A DNA stretch of 45,470 nucleotides. It comes from CAZHGD01 sp964531735 (GTDB lineage: Bacteria; Armatimonadota; UBA10988). The notes under the pieces were generated by a model, which worked only from the letters and a program-made list of their open reading frames with translations, did not search any database and was not told the DNA's origin. Location of the stretch: the NCBI GenBank assembly GCA_964531735.1, contig CAZHGD010000046.1, positions 1-45,470 on the forward strand, written 5' to 3'. Position 1 is the stretch's first letter. Each line of letters opens with the position of its first letter. The position numbers and the translations under genes were made by a program. Below are positions 25,904 through 35,936 of the stretch, one piece after another.

Positions 25904-25923
25904 GACCGGCTGGTCGGTCTTTC
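25904..25923 (+). terminator. Weak possible terminator after the heparinase gene
   Basis: GACCG (25904-25908) pairs with CGGTC (25915-25919) across a 6-base loop and is followed by TTTCC. The 190 bases between heparinase and the convergent metallophosphoesterase hold nothing else I can support. Confidence 0.25.
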
Positions 25924-25939
25924 CTGGCGCAACAGGCCC

Positions 25940-27667
25940 CTAGCGGGTGGCCGCCGCGCGCGGGGCGCCGCAGGCGGCTATCCTGGCCTGCATGTCGGGC
26001 GTTAGCAGTTTGACCAGCTCGGCGTTGTAGGTGTGCGACGAGGTGTCGCTCAGCGCGCTGTAGCCGAACACGCGATGAGCGCCGATGGCGTAGCCGCGCG
26101 ACTTGGCGGCGGGCGAGCCGGCTTCGACGATGGGGTCCACGTCGGTGGTGACGATGGAAATGGTCTGGTCAACGTTGCGCTGGATTGCGAACGTGCGGAA
26201 CTGCTGCGGGAAGTCGCGCAGCGATGGTGTCTCCACCTCCCAGAAGCCGCGCTCGGGGTGGGCGGCGTCGGGCGACGGGTGCGGCGTCACCGTGTTGACG
26301 TGACGATGGCCGGCCAGTAGCAGGATCAGGTTCGGGTAGTTGTGCAGCGTGGCGATCAGTTCGGCATCGCTCTTGTACGAGGACGCATGGAACTGCGGGT
26401 GAGGTGCCGTGTCGGCCTGGCTCCGGCGCGGGTTGATGGGAACGTGCGTCGCCACGATCATCAGGTCGCCGACATCCTGGCCAGCGCCGAGCTGGCGTGT
26501 CAGCCACTCGAAGCGCTCGCGGTCCACCCATCCGCTACCGTAGTAGGCGGATCCACGCCCGACCTCGGTGGTCAGGCAGGTGTCGTTGAGCACCATCACC
26601 CGTAGCGGCACGTTGGCCACCGGGCGGAAGACATAGCAGCCCTCGGGGCTGGAACCGTGGAACCCGTGACCCGCCGGCAGCGACGTGGAGACGTCGAACT
26701 CGGCGAGGAGGTTGGCCACCGAGGCACCCGTGGGCGACAGCAGGCGCCGGTTGGCATCGGCCACCACCGTCGGCGGCGTCGCGAAGTCGGCCTCCGGTCC
26801 GCCCTTGACCACATTGCCCAGCGGCGTGGCGCCGTCGATGACGCCGCAGTACACGCCCGTCTGGCTGGTGTTGTCGGGGACCAGCAGATGAGCGCCGATG
26901 TTCAGCACGGTGTCACCGACGGCCGCGGCCTGGATCTTGGCGGTGGGGTACTCGACGCCCATCCAGAAGTGATCATGGTTGCCCACGGTGGCATACCAAG
27001 GGATGGCCGGGTTGAGGCCAGCGGCCTGGAACGGCCGCTGGTAGTCGATGGTCGACGCGCCGTCATGCGCGCCCGAACTCGGCGTGATCGGCTTGCCGTC
27101 CATCACATCGATGAACCAGCGCACTTCGTTGTACTGCGCGCCGTTGGCCACATCGCCGAGCACGACGCCAAAATCGAGCGGCGACAGCGCATGAAGCGCG
27201 TTGACCGTGCGCACCGCGGCGTCGAGCACCTGGGTGGTGGACAGTTCGACGGGCGACCAGGCCGAGACCGCCAGGCCGCCACTGCCAAACGCCGCCGACC
27301 AGCCGAAGTACGGCACCTGGGCGGGCGATTCCTTGTCGGTGATGTGGATGTCGCTCATGGTGAAGAACGACGCCAACTGGCCGGCGTTGGGCGAGACGGC
27401 GTAGCCGGCGGGCATCAGGTCCAGCTTGCGGCCCTCGTCCTCGCCTGGGCCGTCGACCCACGCGCTGTAGCCGTTGGTGGCATAAGCGGCCACGTCATTG
27501 GGCGCGATCGGCGGCGCGGTCACCGCCACGGGCCGCACGGTCCGCTGGCGCGTGGTGAGCTGCGCCGCCGGCGCGAGCTTGCTCGACGAGCCACAGCCCG
27601 CCCCGATCAGTCCGGTCACGACCGCAGTGGCCACGACGATGGTCTGGCGCACGCCTCTCTGCCGCAT
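25940..27667 (-). CDS. Exported calcineurin-like metallophosphoesterase
   Basis: A 575-residue protein. The N-terminus (VRQTIVVATAVVTGLIGAGC) is a signal peptide ending in a Cys like a lipoprotein site, although the lipobox (GAGC) is not ideal. All five dinuclear metallophosphoesterase motifs are present in order: FTMSDIHITD, VVLGDVANG, ATVGNHDHFW, IVATHVPIN and LLAGHRHVN. Long inserts between them match a subgroup of large exported enzymes described in proteobacteria (the RPA4764-type family, as I remember it). The substrate is unknown. The open frame continues upstream to 29248, but only antisense to the URO-D gene. The ATG at 27667, with GGAG seven bases upstream, is the real start. It stands alone on the minus strand and ends opposite the heparinase gene. 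Confidence 0.87.
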   Translation of the reverse strand: MRQRGVRQTIVVATAVVTGLIGAGCGSSSKLAPAAQLTTRQRTVRPVAVTAPPIAPNDVAAYATNGYSAWVDGPGEDEGRKLDLMPAGYAVSPNAGQLASFFTMSDIHITDKESPAQVPYFGWSAAFGSGGLAVSAWSPVELSTTQVLDAAVRTVNALHALSPLDFGVVLGDVANGAQYNEVRWFIDVMDGKPITPSSGAHDGASTIDYQRPFQAAGLNPAIPWYATVGNHDHFWMGVEYPTAKIQAAAVGDTVLNIGAHLLVPDNTSQTGVYCGVIDGATPLGNVVKGGPEADFATPPTVVADANRRLLSPTGASVANLLAEFDVSTSLPAGHGFHGSSPEGCYVFRPVANVPLRVMVLNDTCLTTEVGRGSAYYGSGWVDRERFEWLTRQLGAGQDVGDLMIVATHVPINPRRSQADTAPHPQFHASSYKSDAELIATLHNYPNLILLLAGHRHVNTVTPHPSPDAAHPERGFWEVETPSLRDFPQQFRTFAIQRNVDQTISIVTTDVDPIVEAGSPAAKSRGYAIGAHRVFGYSALSDTSSHTYNAELVKLLTPDMQARIAACGAPRAAATR

Positions 27668-27982
27668 GTTCGCACTCCGTTCACCGGCCAGGCAACTGAC
27701 GCGCCGCCAGCCGGCGCACGACCATCGCGCACGCGCAGAGCGAACGACACATGGTAAGCATCGGCCGTCAGCGGCGCGGCTTAACACCAGGGCATCAGGC
27801 ACCAGCACCGGGTGGCCTGCCCGGCCATGCCCGCCTCGCACGCCGAGGTCATGTCGGTGACCGGCAGTGGCCGGTGCGCGTGCTGCACGACCGCGGCGCC
27901 AGCGTCCGGCTGGGCCCGAGTAGGTCGCCCGAGCGTCCACGACCGCCGGGTGCGGCCCGCGATGCTGCCGGCCATGCCCCGC

Positions 27983-28090
27983 GTCGCCGAGCCGTCGCCG
28001 TCCAGCTTCGACCACGGCGGGCTCGGCGGCTGGAGCGGCAGCCACACCCGCCCGGTGGCCATCACGGTGCGACCGGAGTTCGTGCTGCCG
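27983..28090 (+). pseudogene. Possible relic of a heparinase-type C-terminal module
   Basis: In one frame this reads VAEPSPSSFDHGGLGGWSGS. The heparinase C-terminus reads VAEPSSFEFTSGDLAGWSGT, 13 of 20 identical without gaps. At DNA level GTCGCCGAGCCGTC (27983-27996 and 25268-25281) and GGCTGGAGCGGCA (28028-28040 and 25313-25325) are identical and spaced by the same 45 bases in both. Past a gap of about 24 residues the match resumes (RPVAITVRPEFVL against RPTVLSVGPGFGL). No intact gene surrounds it. Confidence 0.35.
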
Positions 28091-28094
28091 GCGG

Positions 28095-28126
28095 CCGCCG
28101 GCAGCGAATCGGGTCGCTGCCGGTGG
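28095..28126. other. Stable hairpin upstream of the URO-D gene
   Basis: CCGGCAGCGA (28098-28107) pairs perfectly with TCGCTGCCGG (28114-28123) around loop ATCGGG. Three further pairs extend it to 28095-28126. It ends about 60 bases before the ATG at 28187. No U tract follows on either strand, so it is not a standard terminator. Confidence 0.35.
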
Positions 28127-28186
28127 AGGAGTCGCCTCGTGCCAATGGAACCCGCCGGGCGGCAGTGACGGAACGGAGAGCTGGGC

Positions 28187-29239
28187 ATGACGCCAAGAGA
28201 GCGGGTGAACGCGGCGGTGCGACGGCAGCCGGTGGACCGGGTGCCCAAGGAAATGGGCTTCACGCCCGACGTGGCGGCGATGGTCCAGGCACACCTCGGC
28301 GAGGGCGTGTCCGCTCACCGGCACTTCGGCTGGGAGACCACCGGCGTCGGCTTCAAGGGGCCGAGCCAGGCCGGCGACTTCGCCCGGTACTTCGAGGGCC
28401 ACGAGGGCCTGAGCATCGATCCCGACTATGGCATCGCGACGCGGCCGGCCGGGTTCCACCACTTCTTCGGCTATGTCCACCCGCTCCGGGACGCTCACAG
28501 CCTGGCCGACCTGGAAGCCTATCCCTGGCCCGATCTCGCCGCGCCGGAGCGGCACGCGCACCTGGAGGCGGACGTGGCTCGGCTCCATGCCGACGACTGG
28601 CACGTCTCGGGCTTCATCGGCCACATCTGGGAGACCGGCTGGCAGATCCTGGGCTTCGAGCGCACGTTCAACGACCTGGCGCTGAACCCCGAGTTGCCGC
28701 GCTATGTGCTGGAGCGCATCTGCGAGGGCAACTGCATCAAGGCGCGCCGCCTGGCCGAGGCCGGCGTCGACATGATCCGCTGCGGCGACGATGTCGGCAT
28801 GCAGGACCGGCTGATGATGAGCCCCGACATGTGGCGCGAGTTCCTCAAGCCGCTGCTGGCCCGCGAGATCGCCGCGGCGCGCGAGGTGAACCCGGACATT
28901 CCGGTCTGGTACCACTCCGACGGCGTCATCACACCCATCCTCGATGACCTGCTGGAGTGCGGCGTGACGGTGCTCAACCCGGTGCAGCCCGAGTGCCTCG
29001 ACCTGCGCTGGTTGAAGGACCACTACGGCGACCGGTTCTCGTTCTGGGGCACCATCGGCACCCAGACCACCATGCCGTTCGGCACGCCCGACGACGTCAA
29101 GGCGGCCGTCAAGGAAGCGATCGAGATCTTCGCACCGGGCCTGTTCCTGGCGCCGACCCACGTGCTCGAGCCGGAAGTGCCATGGGAGAACATCGTGGCC
29201 TTCCACGAAGCCATCGACGAGTTCGGCGTGTTTGCCTGA
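28187..29239 (+). CDS. Uroporphyrinogen decarboxylase-family protein, probably a methyltransferase
   Basis: A 350-residue soluble protein of the URO-D fold. It opens MTPRERVNAAVRRQPVDRVP, the usual start of URO-D-family proteins that act on methyl groups rather than on porphyrins. Further family features are DMIRCGDDVGMQDRLMMSP, FLKPLLAREIAAAREVNP and IPVWYHSDGVITPILDDLL, in which the His could bind a metal as in corrinoid-linked methyltransferases. The tail has LFLAPTHVLEPEVPWENIVA. It lacks the HemE N-terminal substrate motif (FLRQAGRY-like), so heme synthesis is unlikely. No corrinoid protein gene lies nearby. GGAG precedes the ATG. It is the first gene of a same-strand run into comEC, 21-24 bases apart. 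Confidence 0.85.
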   Translation: MTPRERVNAAVRRQPVDRVPKEMGFTPDVAAMVQAHLGEGVSAHRHFGWETTGVGFKGPSQAGDFARYFEGHEGLSIDPDYGIATRPAGFHHFFGYVHPLRDAHSLADLEAYPWPDLAAPERHAHLEADVARLHADDWHVSGFIGHIWETGWQILGFERTFNDLALNPELPRYVLERICEGNCIKARRLAEAGVDMIRCGDDVGMQDRLMMSPDMWREFLKPLLAREIAAAREVNPDIPVWYHSDGVITPILDDLLECGVTVLNPVQPECLDLRWLKDHYGDRFSFWGTIGTQTTMPFGTPDDVKAAVKEAIEIFAPGLFLAPTHVLEPEVPWENIVAFHEAIDEFGVFA

Positions 29240-29263
29240 CCGCGCCACGGGGGCGCATGGGTG

Positions 29264-31645
29264 ATGATCGGCCGGCCGCTGCTGTGGCTGTGCACTGCCT
29301 TCGGCGCGGGAGTCGTGGCGGGGCTGCAGGAGGCCGCCTACGGCCGGCCATGGTGGTCCGCCATCGGCGTCTGCCTGCTCGTGGCGGCGGTCTGTCGCGG
29401 TCGCGGGCGGCTGGCCCTGAGCGCCGGCCTGGTCATCGCGTTCTCAGGCGGCGCGCTGCGTTCGGGCGGTGCGGTGGCCGCCTGGGAAGCCGAGCCGCTC
29501 CGCCGCTGGGTCGACCGGCCAGTGGTCGTCGAAGGCACCATAGCCGCGCCGCCGGAGCCGCGCGCGTCAGGTGGCGAACGGCTCGACCTGGCGGTCGCCT
29601 GGCTGTTCGATGGCGACCGGCCACTCGCCGTACGCGGCCTGGCGCGGCTGCGGAGCGAGCGGGCGTCGGGGCTCGCCCTGGGCGACCGCATCCAGACGCG
29701 CGTGACCTTCAGCGCCGGGCGCACCGCGGGCAATCCCGGCCAGTTCAGCGAGCAGGCCTGGCTGCGGCGCGACGGCGCCGCCGTCACCGCTCCACTGACC
29801 GCACCGGTCCGCCTGCTCGGCCGCGGCCAGGCCGGTCGGCTCGCCCGTTGCTCAGCGTGGCTCCGCGGCCGCCTCTGCGGCGCGGTCCGGCGCACCATGC
29901 CGGGACCGGCGGCCGCAGTGCACGCCGACCTGCTCAACGCGATGGTCTTCGGCAGCTACGCGGCGCCGGTCGACCCGTTGCACACCACCGCCTTCCGCCG
30001 TGCCGGCGTCAGCCACGTGCTGGTGGCCTCGGGCACGCAGGTCTCGCTGATCCTGGCCGCGCTGCTGCTGCTCAGCCGCAACGCGTTCGTGCCACCGGCG
30101 GCCAGCCTGTCGCTGGCGGTCTTGCTGGTCGGCGCCTACACCTTGGTCACCGGCGGGCAGGCCTCGATTGTGCGCGCCGACGTGATGGGCTTGCTGGTGC
30201 TCGGCGCGGCCGCCGCCGGGCACGACGACGACTTGCCGACCAACCTGGCGTTCGCCGCCGCGCTGCTCCTGCTGTACGAGCCGTTGGTCGTGCTCGACAT
30301 CGGCTTCCAGTACAGCTTCGCCGCCACCGCGGGCCTGATCTTCCTGGGCGTGCCGCTGCTGGCCCTGGCCGGCCAACACCTGCCGAAGTGGCTGCAGGCC
30401 CTGGCGGCCATCCCGGCGATGACTCTCGGCGCGCAGCTCTTCGTGCTGCCGCTGACCATCATCCACTTCCGCGAGGTGTCCCTGGCGGGCCTGCCGGCCA
30501 ACCTGCCGGTCATTCCCTGGTCGGGCGTGCTGGTGGTGACCGGCCTGGCCGCCGCCATGGTCGGACAGGTGTCGGCTGCCGCGGCGGGGGCGCTGAACTG
30601 GGTCAACCACGAACTGCTGCGGGTGTTCCTGACGGTCGTCTGGTGGTTCGCCCGACAGCCGTGGGCCGTCTGGTCGCCGGTGGTGCTCACCCCCAGCCAG
30701 ATCGGACTCGGCATTGCGTCGGTTGGAGGAGCGTGCCTGATGGTGTCCGCGACCAGCCGGGCCTGGTTCACCCGCCAGCGCCTCACCCTCGTGGCCGTGG
30801 CCGCGGCCGCGGCCGGCATGGTCTGGCTGGCCTGGTCAGGCACCTCGCGAGGCCTGCAGGTCACGGCCTTCGACGTGGGCGAGGGCGACGCCATCCTGGT
30901 CCGCGGACCCGGTGGGCGGAGCCTGCTCGTCGACGGTGGTCCGCGGACCGAGTTCGACGGCCAGGTCCGCGACGCCGGTCGCGAGCGCGTTGTCCCCGCC
31001 CTGGCGCTGATGGGCGTGCGGCGTCTGGAGGCCGTGGTCGGCACGCACCCGCACAACGACCACCTCGGTGGCCTGGTCAGTGTGGTGCAGGCGTACCCGC
31101 CGGGCCGCCTGCTGTTGCCGCCCGCGGCGGAGCAGAGCCCGATCGCGGAGCCGCTGCGCACGATGGCGGCGCAACACCGGGTCAGCCGCGCCACGCTGGT
31201 CCGCGGCGACCGGTTCGACCTGGGCGGAGGCGCGCTGGCCGAAGTGCTGTGGCCGCCGCGCGACCTGGTGGCCGCGGCCAGCCCGAACAACACCTCGGTG
31301 GTGTTGCGGCTGACCTACCGCCAGGTGTCGTTCCTGCTCACCGGCGATCTGGAGGCGGCCGGCGAGGAGTGGCTGCGGCGCTGCGGCGACCAACTGGCCG
31401 CCACGGTGCTGAAGGTCGGGCACCAGGGCTCGCGGAGCAGCACGTCGGCCGCCTTCCTGGCCGCGGTGCAGCCGCGGTTTGCGGTGATCAGTTGCGGCCC
31501 GAACAGCTACGGCCATCCGGCCGAGGACACGCTGCGACGGCTCGCCGAGCAAGGCACCACGGTTCACCGCACGGACCAGCACGGCATGGTAACATACCGC
31601 ACCGATGGGTATACAGTGAACGTGCAGTGCTACGGCCGGCGCTAA
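29264..31645 (+). CDS. comEC: ComEC/Rec2 DNA-uptake channel
   Basis: This is the inner-membrane channel that brings single-stranded DNA into the cell during natural transformation. The protein is about 793 residues with the full three-part layout: an N-terminal membrane and OB-like region (about 1-200), a polytopic Competence domain (about 215-510), and a C-terminal metallo-beta-lactamase-like domain (about 525-790). The Competence domain includes HTTAFRRAGVSHVLVASGTQ. The C-terminal domain has TAFDVGEGDAILVRGPGG, THPHNDHLGG and VGHQGSRSSTS. The ATG at 29264 is directly preceded by an in-frame GTG (29261); either could start. GGGGGC lies upstream. It is placed between a URO-D-family gene and moxR, not with other competence genes. 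The PilP/PilQ-like genes at the end of the window could be its partners. Confidence 0.93.
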   Translation: MIGRPLLWLCTAFGAGVVAGLQEAAYGRPWWSAIGVCLLVAAVCRGRGRLALSAGLVIAFSGGALRSGGAVAAWEAEPLRRWVDRPVVVEGTIAAPPEPRASGGERLDLAVAWLFDGDRPLAVRGLARLRSERASGLALGDRIQTRVTFSAGRTAGNPGQFSEQAWLRRDGAAVTAPLTAPVRLLGRGQAGRLARCSAWLRGRLCGAVRRTMPGPAAAVHADLLNAMVFGSYAAPVDPLHTTAFRRAGVSHVLVASGTQVSLILAALLLLSRNAFVPPAASLSLAVLLVGAYTLVTGGQASIVRADVMGLLVLGAAAAGHDDDLPTNLAFAAALLLLYEPLVVLDIGFQYSFAATAGLIFLGVPLLALAGQHLPKWLQALAAIPAMTLGAQLFVLPLTIIHFREVSLAGLPANLPVIPWSGVLVVTGLAAAMVGQVSAAAAGALNWVNHELLRVFLTVVWWFARQPWAVWSPVVLTPSQIGLGIASVGGACLMVSATSRAWFTRQRLTLVAVAAAAAGMVWLAWSGTSRGLQVTAFDVGEGDAILVRGPGGRSLLVDGGPRTEFDGQVRDAGRERVVPALALMGVRRLEAVVGTHPHNDHLGGLVSVVQAYPPGRLLLPPAAEQSPIAEPLRTMAAQHRVSRATLVRGDRFDLGGGALAEVLWPPRDLVAAASPNNTSVVLRLTYRQVSFLLTGDLEAAGEEWLRRCGDQLAATVLKVGHQGSRSSTSAAFLAAVQPRFAVISCGPNSYGHPAEDTLRRLAEQGTTVHRTDQHGMVTYRTDGYTVNVQCYGRR

Positions 31646-31665
31646 CCGGCGGAACAGGAAAGCGG

Positions 31666-32609
<944 letters not shown>

Positions 32610-32610
<1 letters not shown>

Positions 32611-33824
32611 TGGACGCTGCCGCCCGCTCGCCGCGGCTGGCCACACTGCTCTTCGGAGCGCTGTTCATCTTCCTGGTGGCAGTGCTGTTCCACCTGCCGG
32701 CGCTGTTCTTCATGTCCGCGTCGCTGGTCCTCGCGCCCGTGGTCAGCTACTGGCTGGCGGCGGCCGGGCTGCCGAAGATCCGCGCCGAGCGGCGCCTGCC
32801 CTCGCGCCTCTGGCCCGACGAGCGCGTCGAGGTGGAGCTGCGCCTGGAGAACCGCGCCTGGCTGCCGAAGTGCCTGCTCCAGGTGGACGAGAACCTGCCG
32901 GAAGGGCTCGAGGGCGATCCCGACGATCCGCCCGGCTGCGTCGTGCCGATGCTCTGGGGCGACCTACTGGTCCACCGCTATCCGCTGACCGCGCGTCACC
33001 GCGGCCGTTACCAGTTGTCGGCGGTGACGCTCACCGCGCTCGACACCTTCGACCTGTTCAAGGCGCGCTGCGAGGTGGGCACCACGGGCGAAGTCGTCGT
33101 CTACCCGCGCCGCGTGCCGCTGAAGGCCCACGCGCTGCACTCGCCGCTCCTCGACGGCCCGCTCCGCCGCCGCCGGCCCGTGGCCGCCGGCATCGACTTC
33201 CGCGCCACGCGAGAGTATGAGCCCGGCGACGACCTGCGACGAGTCCACTGGCCGAGCACCGCCCGCCGGCACAAGCCGATCGTCATGGAGTTCGAGGAGC
33301 CGGCCACCACCGACCTGTTCCTGGTGCTCGACACGAGCGCCGAGGCCGCCATCGGCGACGGCAAGGACCGCCCGTTCGAAACCGGCATCACCGCCTGTGC
33401 CTCGGTCATCGAGCACGAGTTGATGAGCGGCAACGCCGTCGGGCTGTACCTGGATGGCGCGGAGCCGCACCACCTGCCGCTGACCAAGGAGCGCGCCGAC
33501 CTGCTGTCGTTCTACGAAGCCCTGGCCGTGGTCGAGCCCGACAGCCGGCGGCCCTTTGCCGCGGCGGTCGAGGCCGCCCGCGCGATGGCGGCCATGGCGG
33601 TGGTGGTGCTGGTCACGCCGGCCTGTGACGAGCTGACCTTGGCCGCGGTGCAGCGCCTGGCGCGCGAGCAGGCCGTGGCCTACGCCTGGCTCGATCCGAC
33701 GGGCTATGCCGGCGCCGCGCCCGCACAACTCGACGGCTTCGCCGCTCAGTTGCGCCTCGCCGGCGTCACGCTGTTCCGGCTACGCCGCAGCCACATCGCT
33801 GACGGCCTGGCCCAGCCGATCTGA
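32610..33824 (+). CDS. DUF58-domain protein
   Basis: A 404-residue membrane-anchored protein. Two hydrophobic segments (about 12-30 and 32-50) are followed by a beta-sandwich region (about 55-170). Next is the DUF58 signature (GIDFRATREYEPGDDLRRVHW, split here as EYEPGDDLRRVHWPSTARRH), which leads into a von Willebrand A-like fold. That fold begins DLFLVLDTSAEAA, a partly degenerate MIDAS (DTS rather than DxSxS). It is the standard partner of MoxR and a transglutaminase. Its start overlaps the moxR stop, and the next gene follows after 8 bases. Confidence 0.92.
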
Positions 33825-33832
33825 GACACGCC

Positions 33833-35923
33833 ATGGCGAAGAGACTGCTGGCCCAACTGGAGCAGCGAGCGGACTTGCCGACCTACGTCGGCGGCTGGCT
33901 GGCCTGTCTCTCGTGGCTGTCGGTCGTCGGCTCCACCGTCGGTGACGTCACCTTCAATGTCCTGATCTACAGCCTGACCAGCATCGGCTTCGCCGTCAGC
34001 TTCTGGCTGCGGGGACATGCCGATGGTCCACACTGGCCGGCCATTCGGCGCGCCGTGGTCACGCCGAGTGTCATCCTGCGGACCTGCTTCATGGCCTTCG
34101 GCGTCGTGCCCGGCCTGCTCGGTCGCGCCCCGTTCCACCAACTCGTGCCCGATGTCGCCACGGGCAGCGAGGAATGGCTGATCGGCACCGGCTTCATGTG
34201 GGCCATGGCACTGTACAGCTTCGGTCTCACCACCGACGGCATGATCGCGTTCGGCTCGGTGCTCGGCCTGGCCATGCTCGGGCTGATGGGCAGCAGCAAC
34301 GTCAACCCCGAAGTGGGTGTCGCCTTCCTGACCTTCCTGCTGGGCAACGTGCTCATGCTCAGCAACATGACCCTGGCCCACCACACCAGCCGCCGCCATC
34401 CGACCACCGGCAGTCGCTCGCTCGCCCGCTGGTTCGGCGACCAGACGGTCGTGGCCGGTCTGACCGTGTCGCTCACCGCGCTGCTCGGGATCCTGCTGGG
34501 CTTCCTGCTGCAGGAGCTGTCGCCGCACGGCCTGGCCGCACCGCAACTCCGCCTGGCCGCCAAGCTCCTGCCGAACACCACGCCCGCCTCGAGCTTCGCC
34601 TCGTTCAGTGAGCAGATGGTGCTCGGCGTCGGCGGCGCGCCGAACTCGGACCAGCCGGTGTTCTACGCGCGCACCGCCGACCCGCAGCTCTGGCGCCGCC
34701 GGGTCTACGACAACTTCTCCGGCCGCGTCTGGCGCCCGTCGGTCAGCGGCCTGGCCACCCAGCGTATCGCCGGCGGCCGCCACAGTGTCACGCTCGAAGC
34801 CAACCTCGATGCGGTGCATGACCTGCAAGACGCCCGGCAGGTCGCCGCCGAGGTGCTGTTCGTGCGCGACGGTGACCTGGTGGCGCCGGCCATGCTGACC
34901 GAGCTCACCTTCCCGGTTGGTCGCCAGCCGAACGGACGTGTCGATGTCGACCGCTACGGCAATGCCATGCTGTCGGTGCGCGCCGACGACATGCTGCGGC
35001 TGGTCAGCCGCACGCCGACCACCGATCCGGCGATCCTGCGCACTTGCCCCGCGGTCAAGGGCCCCTGGGTGAACTACCTGCAGGTGCCGCTGGCCACCAA
35101 GCCGGCCGTGGCGCCGCTGGCGGCCCGGCTCAGTGCCGGTCGCAGTACACCGTACGACACCGCCGCGGCGATCCAGGAGTGGTTGGAGACCAACTTCGTC
35201 TATGACCCGGCGGTCCGCGTGCCCGAGCGGGCCCGCGACGCGATGGCCTTCTTCTTCAACACCCGCCGCGGCGCCTGTGACCTGATCGCCAGCGCCATGG
35301 CCATGCTGGCCCGCGCCAGCGGCATCCCGGCCCGCGTTGCGGTCGGCTATGACCAGGGCGAGCGCCAGGTTGACGGCACCTACGTGGTCAAGCTGAAGAA
35401 CGCGCACGCCTGGGCCGAGCTCTACTTCGAGAATTGCGGTTGGGTGCCGTTCAATCCGCACGTGCCGGCCCCCGACTCGCACCTACAGACCGAAGCCGAG
35501 ATGGCGCGGGCGCGCCAGCAACTCACGCGGCGGAACGTCATCCTGGCCTGCTGGGCCGTCCTGGCGGTCTGGCTGTCATCCTACGCCTGGCGGCAGTGGC
35601 AGCGCAGCCGCCCCACCTTCACCGCCACCCCGCACGGCACCATCGCCAAGGCCTGGCACGAAGCCACCCGCCTGCTGGCTCGCCGTCGTCTGGCCCGGCG
35701 GCTCAGCGAGACCGCCAGTGAGTACCTGCGCCGACTGTCGCACTTGGCCCCGGAAGCGCAGTGGCTGACCGGCCTGGCCCGGCTGACGCGGCTCTACGAG
35801 CACACGCGCTACGACCTCGGCCCAGTCGGCGAGCAGGAGTGCCAGGAGGCACTGCAGGCTCTGGCCGACGTGCGCCGCGAACTCCGCCGCTGGCGCCCAC
35901 CGCGCCGCCGCGACGGCGCCTGA
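33833..35923 (+). CDS. Transglutaminase-like membrane protein (TgpA/DUF3488-DUF4129 type)
   Basis: A 696-residue membrane protein with about five N-terminal helices (about 20-240). A periplasmic region and the transglutaminase-like core follow (about 430-550). The core reads FFFNTRRGACDLIASAMAML, with Cys482 as nucleophile, and NAHAWAEL with His525. The third catalytic residue, normally Asp in a FDPT motif, is Asn541 (WVPFNPHVP). A further helix (about 565-582) and a DUF4129-like tail (about 615-680) complete the family layout. The Asp-to-Asn change may lower activity or mean a binding role. It ends the URO-D to transglutaminase run; its stop is 13 bases from the convergent BMC gene, with no terminator seen. 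Confidence 0.9.
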   Translation: MAKRLLAQLEQRADLPTYVGGWLACLSWLSVVGSTVGDVTFNVLIYSLTSIGFAVSFWLRGHADGPHWPAIRRAVVTPSVILRTCFMAFGVVPGLLGRAPFHQLVPDVATGSEEWLIGTGFMWAMALYSFGLTTDGMIAFGSVLGLAMLGLMGSSNVNPEVGVAFLTFLLGNVLMLSNMTLAHHTSRRHPTTGSRSLARWFGDQTVVAGLTVSLTALLGILLGFLLQELSPHGLAAPQLRLAAKLLPNTTPASSFASFSEQMVLGVGGAPNSDQPVFYARTADPQLWRRRVYDNFSGRVWRPSVSGLATQRIAGGRHSVTLEANLDAVHDLQDARQVAAEVLFVRDGDLVAPAMLTELTFPVGRQPNGRVDVDRYGNAMLSVRADDMLRLVSRTPTTDPAILRTCPAVKGPWVNYLQVPLATKPAVAPLAARLSAGRSTPYDTAAAIQEWLETNFVYDPAVRVPERARDAMAFFFNTRRGACDLIASAMAMLARASGIPARVAVGYDQGERQVDGTYVVKLKNAHAWAELYFENCGWVPFNPHVPAPDSHLQTEAEMARARQQLTRRNVILACWAVLAVWLSSYAWRQWQRSRPTFTATPHGTIAKAWHEATRLLARRRLARRLSETASEYLRRLSHLAPEAQWLTGLARLTRLYEHTRYDLGPVGEQECQEALQALADVRRELRRWRPPRRRDGA

Positions 35924-35936
35924 GGCCGGCGCGCCA

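Larger units (their letters stand above)
27668..28186. other. Intergenic region without a confident intact gene
   Basis: About 519 bases between the divergent metallophosphoesterase and URO-D genes. Open frames occur on both strands (for example minus 27781-28263 and plus 27812-28168), but their predicted proteins are Arg/Pro-rich or match nothing I know. I see a possible relic of a heparinase-type C-terminal module (27983-28090) and a strong hairpin (28095-28126). No convincing promoter for the URO-D gene was found. Confidence 0.5.

Noticed and set aside
27781..28263. Minus-strand frame of 160 codons in the gap before the URO-D gene
   Set aside because: It has no recognisable domain and no ribosome-binding site, and it extends antisense into the URO-D start. 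I kept the gap as non-coding.
28187..29239. Annotation as HemE (heme biosynthesis)
   Set aside because: The N-terminal substrate-binding motif of true HemE is absent, and no heme genes are nearby.
27668..29248. Upstream half of the 1102-codon minus frame containing the metallophosphoesterase
   Set aside because: It has no family features and is antisense to the URO-D gene. The ATG at 27667 has a ribosome-binding site and a signal peptide.
28957..31665. Plus-strand frame continuous with MoxR running upstream for about 900 codons
   Set aside because: The same DNA encodes URO-D and ComEC in another frame with clear motifs. MoxR begins normally at 31666.
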